A stretch of DNA of 39,364 nucleotides. Origin: Sterolibacterium sp. Lineage in GTDB: Bacteria; Pseudomonadota; Gammaproteobacteria; Burkholderiales; Rhodocyclaceae. The notes under the pieces are model-generated. The model did not search any database, was not told the origin of the DNA, and worked only from the letters and a program-made list of their open reading frames with translations. This document shows positions 1-9,895 of the stretch, one piece after another (position 1 is the first letter of the stretch; each line of letters begins with the position of its first letter). A program made the position numbers and the translations under genes. The DNA is taken from assembly GCA_023258955.1 (NCBI GenBank), contig JAHFRE010000014.1:1-39364 (forward strand), given 5' to 3'.

Positions 1-448
1 CGTGATCGTTGACCAGTTGCGTCTCGGTCCGGTCGCTCGCCTGCTGCCACCGGGCGGCGGCGACGTGCTCCTCGACCGACAGGGCGAGGCCGTCGGGCCA
101 GCGCCGCCGTACGGAGGCGTGGCGCACCCACTGCTGCCTTTCGAGAGCAGCGCGCACCGCTTCGAGGTCGACGGTGAAGAAGTTGCCGGCCAGGGAGTTC
201 TTCGCCACGAATTCGAGCTGCGCCCGGCTCACCTGGCTGGGCGCGTTGTCCACCACCACCTCGCGCAGGGGAAAGAAGGGCAGGCGGGACGCCGCCAGCA
301 CCGCCGAATAGCTCAGCGCGGCGGCGGCGAATATGAACAGCAGGTCGGCGACCATGCCCATCAATTCCGGCCGTTCCCAAAAGGCGTCAGCGGCCGCCTG
401 CTGGCGCTTTTTCGCATCCTGGCGACTGAGGCTGGGTAGCTTAGCCAA
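1..448 (-). CDS. ftsQ: Cell division protein FtsQ (5' part only, runs off the window)
   Basis: FtsQ is a bitopic membrane protein of the divisome that bridges early (FtsA/Z/K) and late (FtsL/B/W/I) proteins through its periplasmic POTRA domain. About 149 codons are visible. A charged cytoplasmic N-terminus (SRQDAKKRQQ) is followed by one membrane segment (LLFIFAAAALSYSAVLA) and then a POTRA-like region with FFPLREVVVDN and VRHASVRRRWPDGLALSVEEH. The chosen start is a TTG (448-446) overlapping the ddlB stop, preceded by a G-rich stretch. An internal ATG at 361 would remove the cytoplasmic tail and is less likely. The position directly after ddlB is the usual dcw order, and ftsA and ftsZ would be expected beyond the left edge. 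The start codon is uncertain; the identity is not. Confidence 0.87.
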   Translation of the reverse strand, partial: MAKLPSLSRQDAKKRQQAAADAFWERPELMGMVADLLFIFAAAALSYSAVLAASRLPFFPLREVVVDNAPSQVSRAQLEFVAKNSLAGNFFTVDLEAVRAALERQQWVRHASVRRRWPDGLALSVEEHVAAARWQQASDRTETQLVNDH

Positions 449-1358
449 GTTGCGCCCCCCCGAGGATGGACAGCACCAGTTGGTCGAAGCTCATGCCGGC
501 GGCGCGCGCCGCCATCGGCACCAGCGAATGGTCGGTCATGCCGGGGACGGTGTTCATCTCCAGCAGGAAGAAGCTGCCGTCGGGGCGCAACATCAGGTCG
601 CCGCGCCCCCAGCCGCGGCAGCCGAGCACGCGGAAGGCTTCGAGCACGGCGGCGCCGATGGCGGCGGCCTGGGGTTGGGCCAGCTGCGCCGGGCAATCGT
701 AGCGCACGGCGTTGGTGAAATACTTGTTCTGGTAGTCGTAGCCCGCGGCGGGGGCGACGATTCGCACCAGCGGCAGCACCCGCTGCTCGAGGACGGCGAC
801 GGTGTACTCGTCGCCGGCGATGAACTCCTCCGCCATTACCAGCGGATCGAGCTTGGCCGCCGCCGCGTAGGCCGGTGCCAGCTCGGCGACGCTGTCTGCC
901 TTGGCGACACCGAGCGAAGAACCCTCGCGCACCGGTTTGACGATCAGCGGCAGGCCCAACTCGCGCGCCAGTGTCGGCCAGTCGGTTTGGGCATCGATGA
1001 GGCGATAGCGCGGCGTCGGCAGACCCGCCGCCTGCCAGATCAATTTGGTGCGCCACTTGTCCATCGCGATCGCCGAGGCCATGACGCCGCTGCCGGTGTA
1101 GGGCAGGCCGAGAGTCTCGAGCGCCCCCTGGACGGTGCCGTCCTCGCCGCCGCGGCCATGCAGCGCGATGAAGACGCGCCCAAAGTTGTCGCGACGCAGC
1201 GCCGAGAGCTCGCGTTCGGCCGGATCGAAGCGCTGCGCATCGACGCCCTGGCGCAACAGCGCGGCGAGCACCGCACCGCCCGAGAGCAGTGATATATCGC
1301 GCTCCGCCGAGCTTCCGCCCATGAGCACCGCCACCTTGCCAAAGTCCCTGCAGTTCAA
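441..1358 (-). CDS. ddlB: D-alanine--D-alanine ligase DdlB
   Basis: This ATP-grasp enzyme joins two D-alanines in the cytosol to give D-Ala-D-Ala, the substrate of MurF. The 305-residue protein has the expected length. The N-terminal motif VAVLMGGSSAERDISL binds the first D-Ala. The ATP-grasp elements PLIVKPVREGSSLGV and EEFIAGDEYTVAVL follow, and near the C-terminus come RGWGRGDLML and FLLEMNTVPGMTDHSL, which carry the metal-binding Glu/Asn and the omega-loop region. The start is a TTG that overlaps the murB stop in a TTGA arrangement. Its stop overlaps the likely ftsQ start, so it is embedded in the coupled dcw transcript. Confidence 0.96.
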   Translation of the reverse strand: MNCRDFGKVAVLMGGSSAERDISLLSGGAVLAALLRQGVDAQRFDPAERELSALRRDNFGRVFIALHGRGGEDGTVQGALETLGLPYTGSGVMASAIAMDKWRTKLIWQAAGLPTPRYRLIDAQTDWPTLARELGLPLIVKPVREGSSLGVAKADSVAELAPAYAAAAKLDPLVMAEEFIAGDEYTVAVLEQRVLPLVRIVAPAAGYDYQNKYFTNAVRYDCPAQLAQPQAAAIGAAVLEAFRVLGCRGWGRGDLMLRPDGSFFLLEMNTVPGMTDHSLVPMAARAAGMSFDQLVLSILGGAQLG

Positions 1359-2251
1359 GCCATCACCCCCACGATTCGCACTTCCCGCTGCAGCTCTACC
1401 CCGAACTTCTGCTTCACCGAGGCCTGAACATGGTCGATTAGCATTTCTATCGCAGTCGCTGTCGCCACGCTGTCGGGATTAACGATGAAATTGGCGTGCT
1501 TTTCCGAGACTCGCGCCCCGCCGATGCTGAAACCCTTGAGGCCGGCGGCTTCTATTAGGCGCGCGGCGTGATCGCCGGGCGGATTGCGGAACACCGAACC
1601 GGCGTTGGGCAACTCCAACGGCTGGCTCGCCGCGCGCGCATCGAGCAGCTCGCGCATGCGGCTGCGCGCCGCCTGGCTGTCACCGCGCGGAAAATCCAGC
1701 CAGGCGCCGACGAACCATTCGTCGCAAACCGCTTGCAGGCCGACGTGGCGGTAACCGACCGTGAAGTCAGCGGGCGAGCGAACGACGCGATTGCCCTGGC
1801 GGTCCAGCATCAGCACCTTGCGCACGAAGTGCCAGACCTCCGCCCCGTGGCAGCCGGCGTTCATGGCCAGGGCGCCGCCGAAGCTGCCCGGAATGCCGGC
1901 GAGAAATTCCGCGCCCGACAGGCCGCAGCTGGCGCAATAGCGGGCGAGCTTGGGACTACTGACGCCGACCTCGGCGTAGACGCAACCGTCGCTGTCCTGG
2001 CGCAACTCCTTGAGGGCGTCGCGGGTGAACACCACGGTGCCGGGAAAACCGCCGTCGCGCACCAGCAGATTGCTGCCCAGGCCGACGAACAGCAGCGGCT
2101 CGTCGTGACGCAGGCTGGCGAGAAACAGCGCCAGGTCGTCGAGGTCGACCGGGTAGTAGGCGCGCGCCGCAAAACCGCCGGCGCGCCAGGTGACGTGGGT
2201 CGCCATCGGCTCGGCCACGCGCAGCTCGCCGCGCCAGCGCCGTTCAGCCAC
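1355..2251 (-). CDS. murB: UDP-N-acetylenolpyruvoylglucosamine reductase MurB
   Basis: MurB is a FAD flavoprotein that uses NADPH to reduce UDP-GlcNAc-enolpyruvate to UDP-MurNAc, the second committed step of peptidoglycan synthesis. At 298 residues it is of the short class, smaller than the E. coli type. FAD-binding motifs [18 protein letters not shown] and [19 protein letters not shown] are clear. The catalytic serine lies in AGSVFRNP, the HANFIVN motif follows, and a conserved Glu lies in the final EVRIVG. The start is GTG (VAERRW), overlapping the end of murC by 8 bp. A downstream ATG ([11 protein letters not shown]) is possible and would remove 15 residues. Confidence 0.96.
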   Translation of the reverse strand: MAERRWRGELRVAEPMATHVTWRAGGFAARAYYPVDLDDLALFLASLRHDEPLLFVGLGSNLLVRDGGFPGTVVFTRDALKELRQDSDGCVYAEVGVSSPKLARYCASCGLSGAEFLAGIPGSFGGALAMNAGCHGAEVWHFVRKVLMLDRQGNRVVRSPADFTVGYRHVGLQAVCDEWFVGAWLDFPRGDSQAARSRMRELLDARAASQPLELPNAGSVFRNPPGDHAARLIEAAGLKGFSIGGARVSEKHANFIVNPDSVATATAIEMLIDHVQASVKQKFGVELQREVRIVGVMA

Positions 2252-3638
2252 GCTCTGCCACCACTCTCGCGGCGATGCCGCCGATCGAGCCGGCGCCCAT
2301 GGTCATCACCACATCGCCGTCTCGCGCCACCTCCAGGATGGCGCCGACCAGTTCGCCGACCGGCTCGACGAACAGCGGCTCGACCCGACCGGCGACGCGG
2401 ATGGCGCGCAGCAGTGCGCGGCTGTCGGCGGCGACGATGGGTGACTCGCCGGCAGCGTACACCTCCGTCAGCAGCAGCACATCGACCCCGGACAGGACCT
2501 TGACAAAATCCTCGAAGCAGTCGCGGGTACGCGTGTAGCGATGCGGTTGGTAGGCGAGAACCAGGCGCCTGCCGGGAAAGGCGCCACGCGCCGCCGCCAA
2601 GGTGGCGCGCATCTCCGCCGGATGGTGGCCGTAATCGTCGATCAGGGTGAAGCTGCCGCCACCGCTCGCGGCGACCTCGCCGTAGCGCTGGAAGCGTCGG
2701 CCGACGCCCTTGAACTCGGCCAGCGCCCGGGCGATCGCTGCATCGCCGACACCGACCTCCGCCGCAACGGCGATCGCGGCCAGCGCGTTTTGCACGTTGT
2801 GTACCCCGGCCAGGTTGAGCGTCACCGGAAAGCGGCTGACGCTGCCGTTCTCGCGCACGCAGTCGAAGCGCATGCGGCCGCTGTCGGCGCGCAGATTTTC
2901 GGCGCGCACGTTGGCGCCCTCGGCGATGCCGTAGCTCACCACCTGCTTCGACAACCGCGGCAGAATGTCGCGCAGGTTTTGGTCGTCGGCGCAGAGCACG
3001 GCCACGCCGTAGAAGGGCAAGTGTTCGATGAAATCCACGAAGGCCTGCTTGAGCCGGCCGAAATCGTGGCCGTAGGTCTCCATGTGATCGGCGTCGATGT
3101 TGGTGACTACCGCGACCACCGGCTGCAGATGGAGGAAGGAGGCATCCGATTCGTCGGCTTCGGCGACCAGGAAATCGCCACCGCCCAGACGCGCGTTGGC
3201 TCCCGCAGAATTGAGGCGGCCACCGATGACGAAGGTCGGGTCGAGGCCACCCTCGGCGAGGATGCTGGCGATCAGGCTGGTGGTGGTGGTCTTGCCGTGG
3301 GTGCCGGCGACCGCGATCCCCTGCTTCAGGCGCATCAACTCGGCCAGCATCAGCGCCCGCGGCACCACCGGGATCCGCCGTTGGCGCGCCGCCACCACCT
3401 CCGGGTTGTCGGCACCGACCGCGGTAGACACCACGACGGCGTCGGCGCAAGCGATGTTCTCCGCCGCGTGCCCAAGCGCGATGCGCACACCCAGCCCGGC
3501 CAGGCGTCGGGTCGCAGCGCCGTCGGCGAGGTCTGAACCGCTGACCTCGAAGCCCTGGGTGAGCAGCACCTCGGCGATGCCGCTCATGCCCGAACCGCCG
3601 ATGCCGACGAAGTGGATGCGCTTGACCTTGTGTTTCAT
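2244..3638 (-). CDS. murC: UDP-N-acetylmuramate--L-alanine ligase MurC
   Basis: MurC adds L-Ala to UDP-MurNAc with ATP, the first of the four Mur amide ligases. The protein is 464 residues from the chosen start. It opens with the Rossmann motif [14 protein letters not shown] and carries the ligase P-loop GTHGKTTTT at about residues 112-120. DADHMETYG and the [11 protein letters not shown] motif typical of MurC follow, then the C-terminal domain. I chose the ATG at 3638 ([10 protein letters not shown]) because it overlaps the murG stop as ATGA, has GGAG about 8 nt upstream, and puts the GIGG motif at the usual distance. An ATG 18 bp further upstream lies inside murG. Confidence 0.97.
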   Translation of the reverse strand: MKHKVKRIHFVGIGGSGMSGIAEVLLTQGFEVSGSDLADGAATRRLAGLGVRIALGHAAENIACADAVVVSTAVGADNPEVVAARQRRIPVVPRALMLAELMRLKQGIAVAGTHGKTTTTSLIASILAEGGLDPTFVIGGRLNSAGANARLGGGDFLVAEADESDASFLHLQPVVAVVTNIDADHMETYGHDFGRLKQAFVDFIEHLPFYGVAVLCADDQNLRDILPRLSKQVVSYGIAEGANVRAENLRADSGRMRFDCVRENGSVSRFPVTLNLAGVHNVQNALAAIAVAAEVGVGDAAIARALAEFKGVGRRFQRYGEVAASGGGSFTLIDDYGHHPAEMRATLAAARGAFPGRRLVLAYQPHRYTRTRDCFEDFVKVLSGVDVLLLTEVYAAGESPIVAADSRALLRAIRVAGRVEPLFVEPVGELVGAILEVARDGDVVMTMGAGSIGGIAARVVAERG

Positions 3639-4720
3639 TTGACCGACTCCATGCAAGCGCGGGCGACGAAGGCCGTCGCGCCGGGTTTGGCCAGGGCGCG
3701 CGCGCGCTCGGCCATCTGCAGCAACTGCGACCGGGTCAGGCTGCGCAGCAGCGCCAGTTCCGCGGCGCTGGCGCGCGCCTCGGGCAACAGGATGGCGGCA
3801 CCGGCGCCGGCGAGGAAGCGCGCGTTGGCCGTCTGGTGGTCATCGACCGCGTGCGGAAAGGGCACCAGCACGCTGGCCACACCGACGGCCGCCAATTCGG
3901 CGACGGTGAGGGCGCCGGCGCGGCAGATCACCAGGTCGGCCCAGGCGTAGGCCGCCGCCATGTCCTCGATGAAGGGAACGCAGTCGGCCTCGACGCCGGC
4001 TCTGCCGTAGTTCTCGCGCAGCGCCTGCAACTGCTGCTCACCCGATTGATGCCTGACCAGCGGCCGATCGGTCGCCGGCAGCAGCGCCAGCGCCTCCGGC
4101 ACGCGAGCGTTCAAGGCGGCGGCGCCGCGGCTGCCGCCCAGCACCAGCAGACGCAGCGGGCCGCTCCTGTCCTTGAAGCGCGCCGCCGGCTCGGGCAGCG
4201 CGCACAGCTCCGGGCGCAGCGGATTGCCGCAGCACTCGCCGCCCGCCAGCACCCCGGGAAAGCCCGTCAGCACGCGGCTGGCCAGGCGAGCCAAGACGCG
4301 ATTGGCCAGTCCCGCCACCGAGTTCTGTTCATGCACCAGCAGCGGCCGTCCCTGCAACCGCGCCATCAGGCCGCCGGGAAAGCTGACGAAGCCGCCCAGG
4401 CCCAGCACCACGTCGGGGGCGACGCGCCGCAATTGCTTGCGTGCTTGCCAGCATGCCGAGAGCAGGCGCCAGGGCAGCAGCGCCTTGGCCAGCAGACCCT
4501 TGCCGCGCAGCGCCGGAAAGCGCAGAGGCAGCAATTCGTAGCCGTGGGCGGGCACCAGCTGGGCTTCCATGCCCGCCGGATTGCCCAGCCAAAGCACCTT
4601 CCAGCCCTGATTGCGGACCGCGTCGGCCACCGCCAGACCGGGAAAGATGTGGCCGCCGGTGCCGCCGGCCATCACCAGCAGGGTGCGCTCGACGCGATGA
4701 TCGAAGAGCGAGGTGGTCAT
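3635..4720 (-). CDS. murG: UDP-GlcNAc:lipid I GlcNAc transferase MurG
   Basis: MurG is a peripheral membrane GT-B glycosyltransferase. It transfers GlcNAc from UDP-GlcNAc to lipid I on the inner leaflet, giving lipid II. The 361-residue protein has the N-terminal glycine-rich loop [16 protein letters not shown] (from about residue 17), a second G-loop [12 protein letters not shown], and the donor-binding segment [12 protein letters not shown] followed by [18 protein letters not shown]. The ATG overlaps the ftsW stop (ATGA), and the stop overlaps the murC start. This fits coupled translation of the flippase-neighbour FtsW, MurG and MurC. Confidence 0.97.
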   Translation of the reverse strand: MTTSLFDHRVERTLLVMAGGTGGHIFPGLAVADAVRNQGWKVLWLGNPAGMEAQLVPAHGYELLPLRFPALRGKGLLAKALLPWRLLSACWQARKQLRRVAPDVVLGLGGFVSFPGGLMARLQGRPLLVHEQNSVAGLANRVLARLASRVLTGFPGVLAGGECCGNPLRPELCALPEPAARFKDRSGPLRLLVLGGSRGAAALNARVPEALALLPATDRPLVRHQSGEQQLQALRENYGRAGVEADCVPFIEDMAAAYAWADLVICRAGALTVAELAAVGVASVLVPFPHAVDDHQTANARFLAGAGAAILLPEARASAAELALLRSLTRSQLLQMAERARALAKPGATAFVARACMESVK

Positions 4721-5928
4721 GCGGTGAGCCCCCGCATGAGCAGTCGATTTTCATAATCGACGCGCAGCAGGATGGCCAGGGCGACGCAGTTGGCGACGAT
4801 GCCCGAACCGCCGAAGCTCATCAGCGGCAGGGTCAGGCCCTTGGTCGGCAGCAGGCCCATGTTGACTCCCATGTTGATGAACGCCTGGACGCCGATCCAA
4901 ATGCCGACCCCCTGCGCCACCAGGCCGGCGAAGACCCGGTCGAGGCTCTGCGCCTGGCGGCCGATGGCGAAGGCACGCTGCACCACCAGCGCGAACATCG
5001 CGATCACCGCCAGCACGCCGACGAAACCCAACTCCTCGGCGATCACGGCGAGCAGAAAATCGGTATGCGCCTCCGGCAGATAGAACAGCTTTTCGACGCT
5101 GGCGCCGAGGCCGACCCCCAGCCATTCGCCGCGACCGAAGGCGATCAGCGCGTGCGACAGTTGGTAGCCGCGACCGTAGGCGTCCTGCCAAGGATCCATG
5201 AAGCCGAAGATGCGTTCGCGCCGGTAGGGGGAAATCCAGATCAGCAGCACGAAGCCGACCAGCAGCACCAACAGCAGCGCCGAGAAGACGCGGGCGTTGA
5301 TGCCGCCGAGGAACAGGATGCCGACGGCGATGCAGACGATGACCACGAAGGCGCCGAAGTCCGGCTCCTTGAGCAGCAGGCCGCCGACCAGCAGCATCAC
5401 CACCGCCATGGGCACGAAGCCGCGGCGGAAGGATTCCATGTCGGCCAGCTTGCGCGTCGTGTAATCCGCCGTGTACAGCACCGCGAAGAGTTTGGCCAGC
5501 TCCGAAGGTTGGAGGTTCACCGGGCCCAGGGGCAGCCAGCGCTGGGCACCGTTCACCGCGCGGCCGAGGTGGGGGATAACGACGACGACGAGCAGGACGA
5601 TGGTCGCCACGAACAGCCAGGGTGCGGCCTGCTGCCAGATGCGCAGCGGAACCTGGAAGGCGACCACCGCCAGCACCACGCCGATGCACAGGAAGATGGC
5701 GTGGCGCACCAGAAAGTAGGCCGATTGGTAGCCGGTGAATTTGCTGCCCTCGGCGGTGGCGATGGAGGCGGAGTACACCATCACCAGACCGAACAGCAGC
5801 AGCGCCAGCGCCGGCCAGAGCAGCCAGGGGTCGAACTCCTGGCTGGTGCCGGCCTGCGGGCGACGGTGGGCGCCCGCCTTGGCACCGCCGTTTCTGCCAG
5901 CGATCAAGCCGCCGAAGGCAATGCTCAT
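4717..5928 (-). CDS. ftsW: Peptidoglycan glycosyltransferase / SEDS protein FtsW
   Basis: FtsW is the septal SEDS glycan polymerase that works with FtsI (PBP3). The protein is 403 residues and highly hydrophobic, with about ten membrane segments after a roughly 40-residue cytoplasmic tail rich in Gly, Arg and Ala. SEDS signatures include [10 protein letters not shown] in the first helix, [26 protein letters not shown], then [24 protein letters not shown] and [18 protein letters not shown], and the C-terminal [13 protein letters not shown]. The Asp in EAHTDF is in the usual SEDS catalytic region. The start at 5928 overlaps the murD stop as ATGA, which rules out the much longer open frame that continues upstream through murD in a different frame. 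Confidence 0.96.
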   Translation of the reverse strand: MSIAFGGLIAGRNGGAKAGAHRRPQAGTSQEFDPWLLWPALALLLFGLVMVYSASIATAEGSKFTGYQSAYFLVRHAIFLCIGVVLAVVAFQVPLRIWQQAAPWLFVATIVLLVVVVIPHLGRAVNGAQRWLPLGPVNLQPSELAKLFAVLYTADYTTRKLADMESFRRGFVPMAVVMLLVGGLLLKEPDFGAFVVIVCIAVGILFLGGINARVFSALLLVLLVGFVLLIWISPYRRERIFGFMDPWQDAYGRGYQLSHALIAFGRGEWLGVGLGASVEKLFYLPEAHTDFLLAVIAEELGFVGVLAVIAMFALVVQRAFAIGRQAQSLDRVFAGLVAQGVGIWIGVQAFINMGVNMGLLPTKGLTLPLMSFGGSGIVANCVALAILLRVDYENRLLMRGLTA

Positions 5929-7352
5929 GGCGTCGGGCTCCGCGCGCCGCTGCGGCTTTCCACCGCCGCGATGAAGACCTCGGCGCGATGTGCGTAGTTC
6001 CTGAACATGTCGAAGCTGGCGCAAGCCGGGGAGAGCAGCACGCAGTCGCCGGGCCGCGCCGCCCGCGCGGCCAGCTCCACCGCCTCCGCCATGTCGGCAG
6101 CGCGCAGCAGGGGCACGCCGCTGGCGGCGATCGCCGCCTCGAGCAGGCCGGCGTCGCGGCCGATCAGCACCACGGCGCGGGCGCAGCGCGCCGTGGCCTC
6201 GGCCAACGGCGAAAAGTCCTGTCCCTTGCCCTCCCCACCGGCGATCAGCACGATCTTGCTTGCCGCCGTGGCCAGCCCGTGCAGGGCGGCGACGGTGGCG
6301 CCGACGTTGGTTCCCTTGGAGTCGTCGAAGTAGCGCACCCCCTCGGCTTCGGCGATCAACTGCACCCGATGCGGCAGGCCGCGGAAGGTGCGCAGCGCCT
6401 CGATCATAGGCAACAGCGGCAGGCCGATGGCGTGGGTGAGCGCCAGGGCGGCGGCGGCGTTGGCGGCGTTGTGCCTGCCGGCGAGCGGCATTTCCGTCAG
6501 CGGCAGCAGGAACTGATCGCCCTGCACCAGCCAGGGTCCGCCGCGATTCTGGCGCAGGCCGAAATCGTCGGCCATGCCCGGCGCGTCGAGGCCGAAGCTG
6601 AGCAGGCGCCGGCCGGGAATCGCCATCTTCTTCACCCGCGCGTCGTCGCGGTTGAGCACCTGGGCAGCCTCGCCGCTGAAGATGCGTTTCTTGGCGCTGG
6701 CGTAGTCCTCGATGTCGATGTAGCGGTCGAGGTGGTCGTCGCTGATGTTGAGCACGGTGGCGACCTCGGCGTCGAGCAGCTCCAGCGTCTCCAGTTGGAA
6801 CGAGGACAGCTCCAGCACCCAGACGTCGGGCAGGCGGCCCGCGTCCAGACGCGCCATCAAGGCGGTGAGCGCCGCCGGTGAGATGTTCCCCGCCACTTCG
6901 GCGTCGAGCCCGGCGGCGCGGCACAGGTGTCCGGTCAAGGCGGTGGTGGTGGTCTTGCCGTTGGTGCCGGTGATGGCGATCAACTGGCTGCGCTTCTTGC
7001 CGCCGCCCTCGGGCTGCAGCTTCCGCTGCGCGCGGGCGAACAATTCGATTTCGCCGACGATCGGGATGCCGCGCGCCCGGGCGTTGAGCACCAGCAGCGT
7101 GCCACCCGACAGCCCCGGCGACAGGCAGAGCAGATCGACAGCGTCGAGCAGGCCCTTGTCCGCGCCCTTGATGAAATCGCTGCAGCGGAACTCGGCCGCA
7201 GGCAGCGCACGCCGCAATTCGGCCAACGCCGGCGGCGCCGCACGGGTATCGGCGACCCGCAGCCGCGCGCCCAACCGCGCGCACCAGCGCGCCATGGCCA
7301 GGCCCGATTCGCCGAGCCCGAGGACGAGGACCAGTTTGCCTTCCAGCTTCAT
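5925..7352 (-). CDS. murD: UDP-MurNAc-L-Ala--D-glutamate ligase MurD
   Basis: MurD adds D-Glu to UDP-MurNAc-L-Ala in the cytosol, using ATP. From the chosen ATG the protein is 475 residues, slightly longer than the E. coli enzyme. The N-terminal nucleotide-sugar motif is [14 protein letters not shown], the P-loop GTNGKTTTT is at about residues 129-137, and [10 protein letters not shown] and [12 protein letters not shown] follow. [23 protein letters not shown] near the C-terminus is the MurD C-domain signature (split here: [10 protein letters not shown] and RGEVF-like RAEVF). The start overlaps the mraY stop (ATGA) and the stop overlaps ftsW. Confidence 0.97.
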   Translation of the reverse strand: MKLEGKLVLVLGLGESGLAMARWCARLGARLRVADTRAAPPALAELRRALPAAEFRCSDFIKGADKGLLDAVDLLCLSPGLSGGTLLVLNARARGIPIVGEIELFARAQRKLQPEGGGKKRSQLIAITGTNGKTTTTALTGHLCRAAGLDAEVAGNISPAALTALMARLDAGRLPDVWVLELSSFQLETLELLDAEVATVLNISDDHLDRYIDIEDYASAKKRIFSGEAAQVLNRDDARVKKMAIPGRRLLSFGLDAPGMADDFGLRQNRGGPWLVQGDQFLLPLTEMPLAGRHNAANAAAALALTHAIGLPLLPMIEALRTFRGLPHRVQLIAEAEGVRYFDDSKGTNVGATVAALHGLATAASKIVLIAGGEGKGQDFSPLAEATARCARAVVLIGRDAGLLEAAIAASGVPLLRAADMAEAVELAARAARPGDCVLLSPACASFDMFRNYAHRAEVFIAAVESRSGARSPTP

Positions 7353-8503
7353 CTGATCTTCAAGGTCGACAGGCCGAACAGCACCAGCATGATGGTGATG
7401 ATCCAGAAGCGGACCACCACCTGGGTTTCCTTCCAGCCTGACAACTCGTAGTGATGGTGCAGCGGCGCCATGCGGAAGATGCGCTTGCCGCCCGACCACT
7501 TGAAATAGAGCACCTGCACCATCACCGACAGGGTCTCGGCGACGAAGACGCCGCCCATGATGAAGAGCACGATCTCCTGACGCACGATCACCGCCACGGT
7601 CCCAAGGGCGGCGCCCAGCGCCAGGGCGCCGACGTCGCCCATGAACACTTCGGCCGGGTAGGCGTTGAACCAGAGGAAGCCCAGGCCGGCGCCGGCCATG
7701 GCGCCGCAGAACACGGTCAGTTCGCCGGCACCGGGGATATAGGGGAGGATCAGGTATCTCGAGTAGCCGGCGTGGCCGGCGACGTAGGCGAACAGGCCCA
7801 GCGCCGCGCCGACCAGGACGGTGGGCATGATCGCCAGACCGTCGAGGCCGTCGGTGAGGTTCACCGCGTTGCTGGCGCCGACGATGACGCAGAAGGTCAG
7901 GGTGATGAAGCCGACCACCCCCAGTGGATAGGATACGGTCTTGAAGAAGGGCACGATCAAATCGGCTTTGGGCGGCAGGTTGATGTTGAAGCCGCTCTGC
8001 ACCCAGGCCCAGAACAGATCGATGAAGCGGGCGTTGTCCGGGGCCGACACCGAAAAGGCGAGATAGACGGCGGCAATCAGGCCGATCGCCGACTGCCAGA
8101 AGAACTTGGTCCGCGCCGCCAGGCCCTTGGGATTGCGGTGCACGACTTTGCGCCAGTCGTCGATCCAGCCGATGATGCCGAAGCCCAGGGTGACGACGAG
8201 GACGATCCAGATGAAGCGGTTGGACAGATCGCTCCACAACAGCGTGCTCACCGCCATCGAAATCAGGATCAGGGCGCCGCCCATGGTCGGCGTGCCGGCC
8301 TTGATCAGGTGGCTCTGCGGGCCGTCGTCGCGCACCGACTGGCCGATCTTCTTCGAGGTCAGCCAGCGGATCACCGTCGGCCCGAGGATGAAGGAGATGC
8401 CGAGCGAAGTCAGCGTCGCCAGCACGGCGCGCAACGTGATGTAGCCGAAGACGTTGAAGGCGCGCACGTCCTTCGCCAACCATTGGGCGAGCTCAAGCAG
8501 CAT
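7349..8503 (-). CDS. mraY: Phospho-N-acetylmuramoyl-pentapeptide transferase MraY
   Basis: MraY is the integral membrane enzyme that transfers phospho-MurNAc-pentapeptide to undecaprenyl phosphate, making lipid I. At 384 residues with about ten membrane helices it matches the family. Recognisable motifs are the N-terminus [22 protein letters not shown], the Asp-rich [23 protein letters not shown] with the catalytic aspartates, [18 protein letters not shown], and the histidine cluster [15 protein letters not shown]. The ATG at 8503 gives the usual N-terminus MLLELAQWL. It lies 15 bp downstream of the murF stop, one of the few junctions in this operon without an overlap. Confidence 0.97.
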   Translation of the reverse strand: MLLELAQWLAKDVRAFNVFGYITLRAVLATLTSLGISFILGPTVIRWLTSKKIGQSVRDDGPQSHLIKAGTPTMGGALILISMAVSTLLWSDLSNRFIWIVLVVTLGFGIIGWIDDWRKVVHRNPKGLAARTKFFWQSAIGLIAAVYLAFSVSAPDNARFIDLFWAWVQSGFNINLPPKADLIVPFFKTVSYPLGVVGFITLTFCVIVGASNAVNLTDGLDGLAIMPTVLVGAALGLFAYVAGHAGYSRYLILPYIPGAGELTVFCGAMAGAGLGFLWFNAYPAEVFMGDVGALALGAALGTVAVIVRQEIVLFIMGGVFVAETLSVMVQVLYFKWSGGKRIFRMAPLHHHYELSGWKETQVVVRFWIITIMLVLFGLSTLKIR

Positions 8504-8518
8504 TGTCGACTCCTCGGC

Positions 8519-9895
8519 TCACGTTGGGGCCACCGTTATTGCCTCGACCACCCGCTCCATCTTCATGAAGCGGGAGCCCTTGACCAGGACCGTGGTCTGC
8601 GCGTCGAGCGCCGGTCGCAGGGCCTCGATCAGGGCGTAGACGTTCTTGAAGTGGCTGGCGCCGCCGTCGAAGTTGTGCACCGCCGTCGCCGCGTGTTCGC
8701 CGACCGCAAACAGCAGGTCCACGCCCATGCTCTTGGCGTAGCCGCCGACCTCGTCGTGATACTGGGCGGCGGCCTCCCCGACCTCGCCCATGTCGCCCAA
8801 GACCAGGATCTTCTTCCCCGGCATCGCCGCCAGCACGTCGATGGCGGCGCGCAGCGAATCCGGATTGGCGTTGTAGCTGTCGTCGATCACGACGGCGCCG
8901 CTCACCCCCGCCTTCTTCTGCAAGCGACCCTTGACCGAGCTGCAGGCGTCGAGGCCGGCGACCACGGCGGCCAGACCGCAGCCGACAGCCAGGGTCGCCG
9001 CCGCCGCCGCCAGCGCGTTGGCGGCGTTGTGGCGGCCGGGCAGGCGCAACTCGACCAGGGCCTGTCCCTGCGGCGTCGTCAATTCGAGCCGGCCGCCATA
9101 GCCTTGCGCCGCGTAGCGGCCGCTGACCGCAGCCTCGCGCTCGAGGGAGAAGTCGACCCGCTTGTAGGCGCCGGCCAACTCGCGCCACAGGGCGGCGTGG
9201 CCATCGTCGGCGTTGATGATCGCCACCCCGCCCGGCCGCAGGCCGGCGAAGATTTCGCCCTTGGCCCGCGCCACGGCGGTGATCCCGCCCAGGCCCTCGA
9301 GATGAGCACGCTGGGCGTTGGTGATCACGGCCACGGTCGGCTGGGCGATGCGCGCGAGATAGTCGATCTCGCCCGGATGGTTCATCCCCATCTCGATCAC
9401 CGCGGCGCGATGGTTGCTGCGCAGGCGCAGCAGCATCAGCGGCAGGCCGATGTCGTTGTTGAGGTTGCCGGCCGTCGCCAGCACGCAGCCCGGGTCGCCG
9501 GTCCACGCCGCCAATATCGAAGCGCACATCTCCTTGACCGTGGTCTTGCCGTTGCTGCCGGTCACCCCGATCAGCGGCAGCTCGAAGCGTCGGCGCCAGG
9601 CCCCCGCCAGTTCACCGAGCGCCAGCCGCGTTTGCTCGACCACGATCAGCGCCAAGCCCTGTCCGCGGCTGCGCGCCCACTCGGCCGAAACCAGCGCCGC
9701 CACGGCGCCGCGAGCCAGCGCCGCGGCGACGAAATCGTGACCGTCGAAGTTCTCGCCGGCGATCGCCACAAACAGCTCGCCGGGGGCGACGCTGCGGCTG
9801 TCGGTCGACACCGCGACGAAGCGCACCGTCTCGGGCGCATCGTGCAGCTCACCGTGACAGGCGTCGGCTGCCTCGCGCAGGCTGAACATGGTCAT
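8519..9895 (-). CDS. murF: UDP-MurNAc-tripeptide--D-Ala-D-Ala ligase MurF
   Basis: MurF completes the UDP-MurNAc-pentapeptide by adding the D-Ala-D-Ala made by Ddl. The 458-residue protein has the substrate motif STDSRSVAPGELFVAI near the N-terminus, the P-loop GSNGKTTVK at about residues 113-121, then [25 protein letters not shown] and DDSYNANPDS, all typical of MurF. It ends with LVKGSRFMKMERVVE. The start ATG at 9895 overlaps the murE stop as ATGA. A second ATG two codons downstream is equally readable. An open frame continues upstream antisense to nothing real; it is the alternative frame of murE. Confidence 0.97.
   Translation of the reverse strand: MTMFSLREAADACHGELHDAPETVRFVAVSTDSRSVAPGELFVAIAGENFDGHDFVAAALARGAVAALVSAEWARSRGQGLALIVVEQTRLALGELAGAWRRRFELPLIGVTGSNGKTTVKEMCASILAAWTGDPGCVLATAGNLNNDIGLPLMLLRLRSNHRAAVIEMGMNHPGEIDYLARIAQPTVAVITNAQRAHLEGLGGITAVARAKGEIFAGLRPGGVAIINADDGHAALWRELAGAYKRVDFSLEREAAVSGRYAAQGYGGRLELTTPQGQALVELRLPGRHNAANALAAAAATLAVGCGLAAVVAGLDACSSVKGRLQKKAGVSGAVVIDDSYNANPDSLRAAIDVLAAMPGKKILVLGDMGEVGEAAAQYHDEVGGYAKSMGVDLLFAVGEHAATAVHNFDGGASHFKNVYALIEALRPALDAQTTVLVKGSRFMKMERVVEAITVAPT

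Noticed and set aside
4717-7284. Very long open frame covering murD and ftsW on the minus strand
   Set aside because: The upstream half is only an alternative frame of murD with low-complexity Arg/Gly/Ala translation. The real ftsW start at 5928 overlaps the murD stop.
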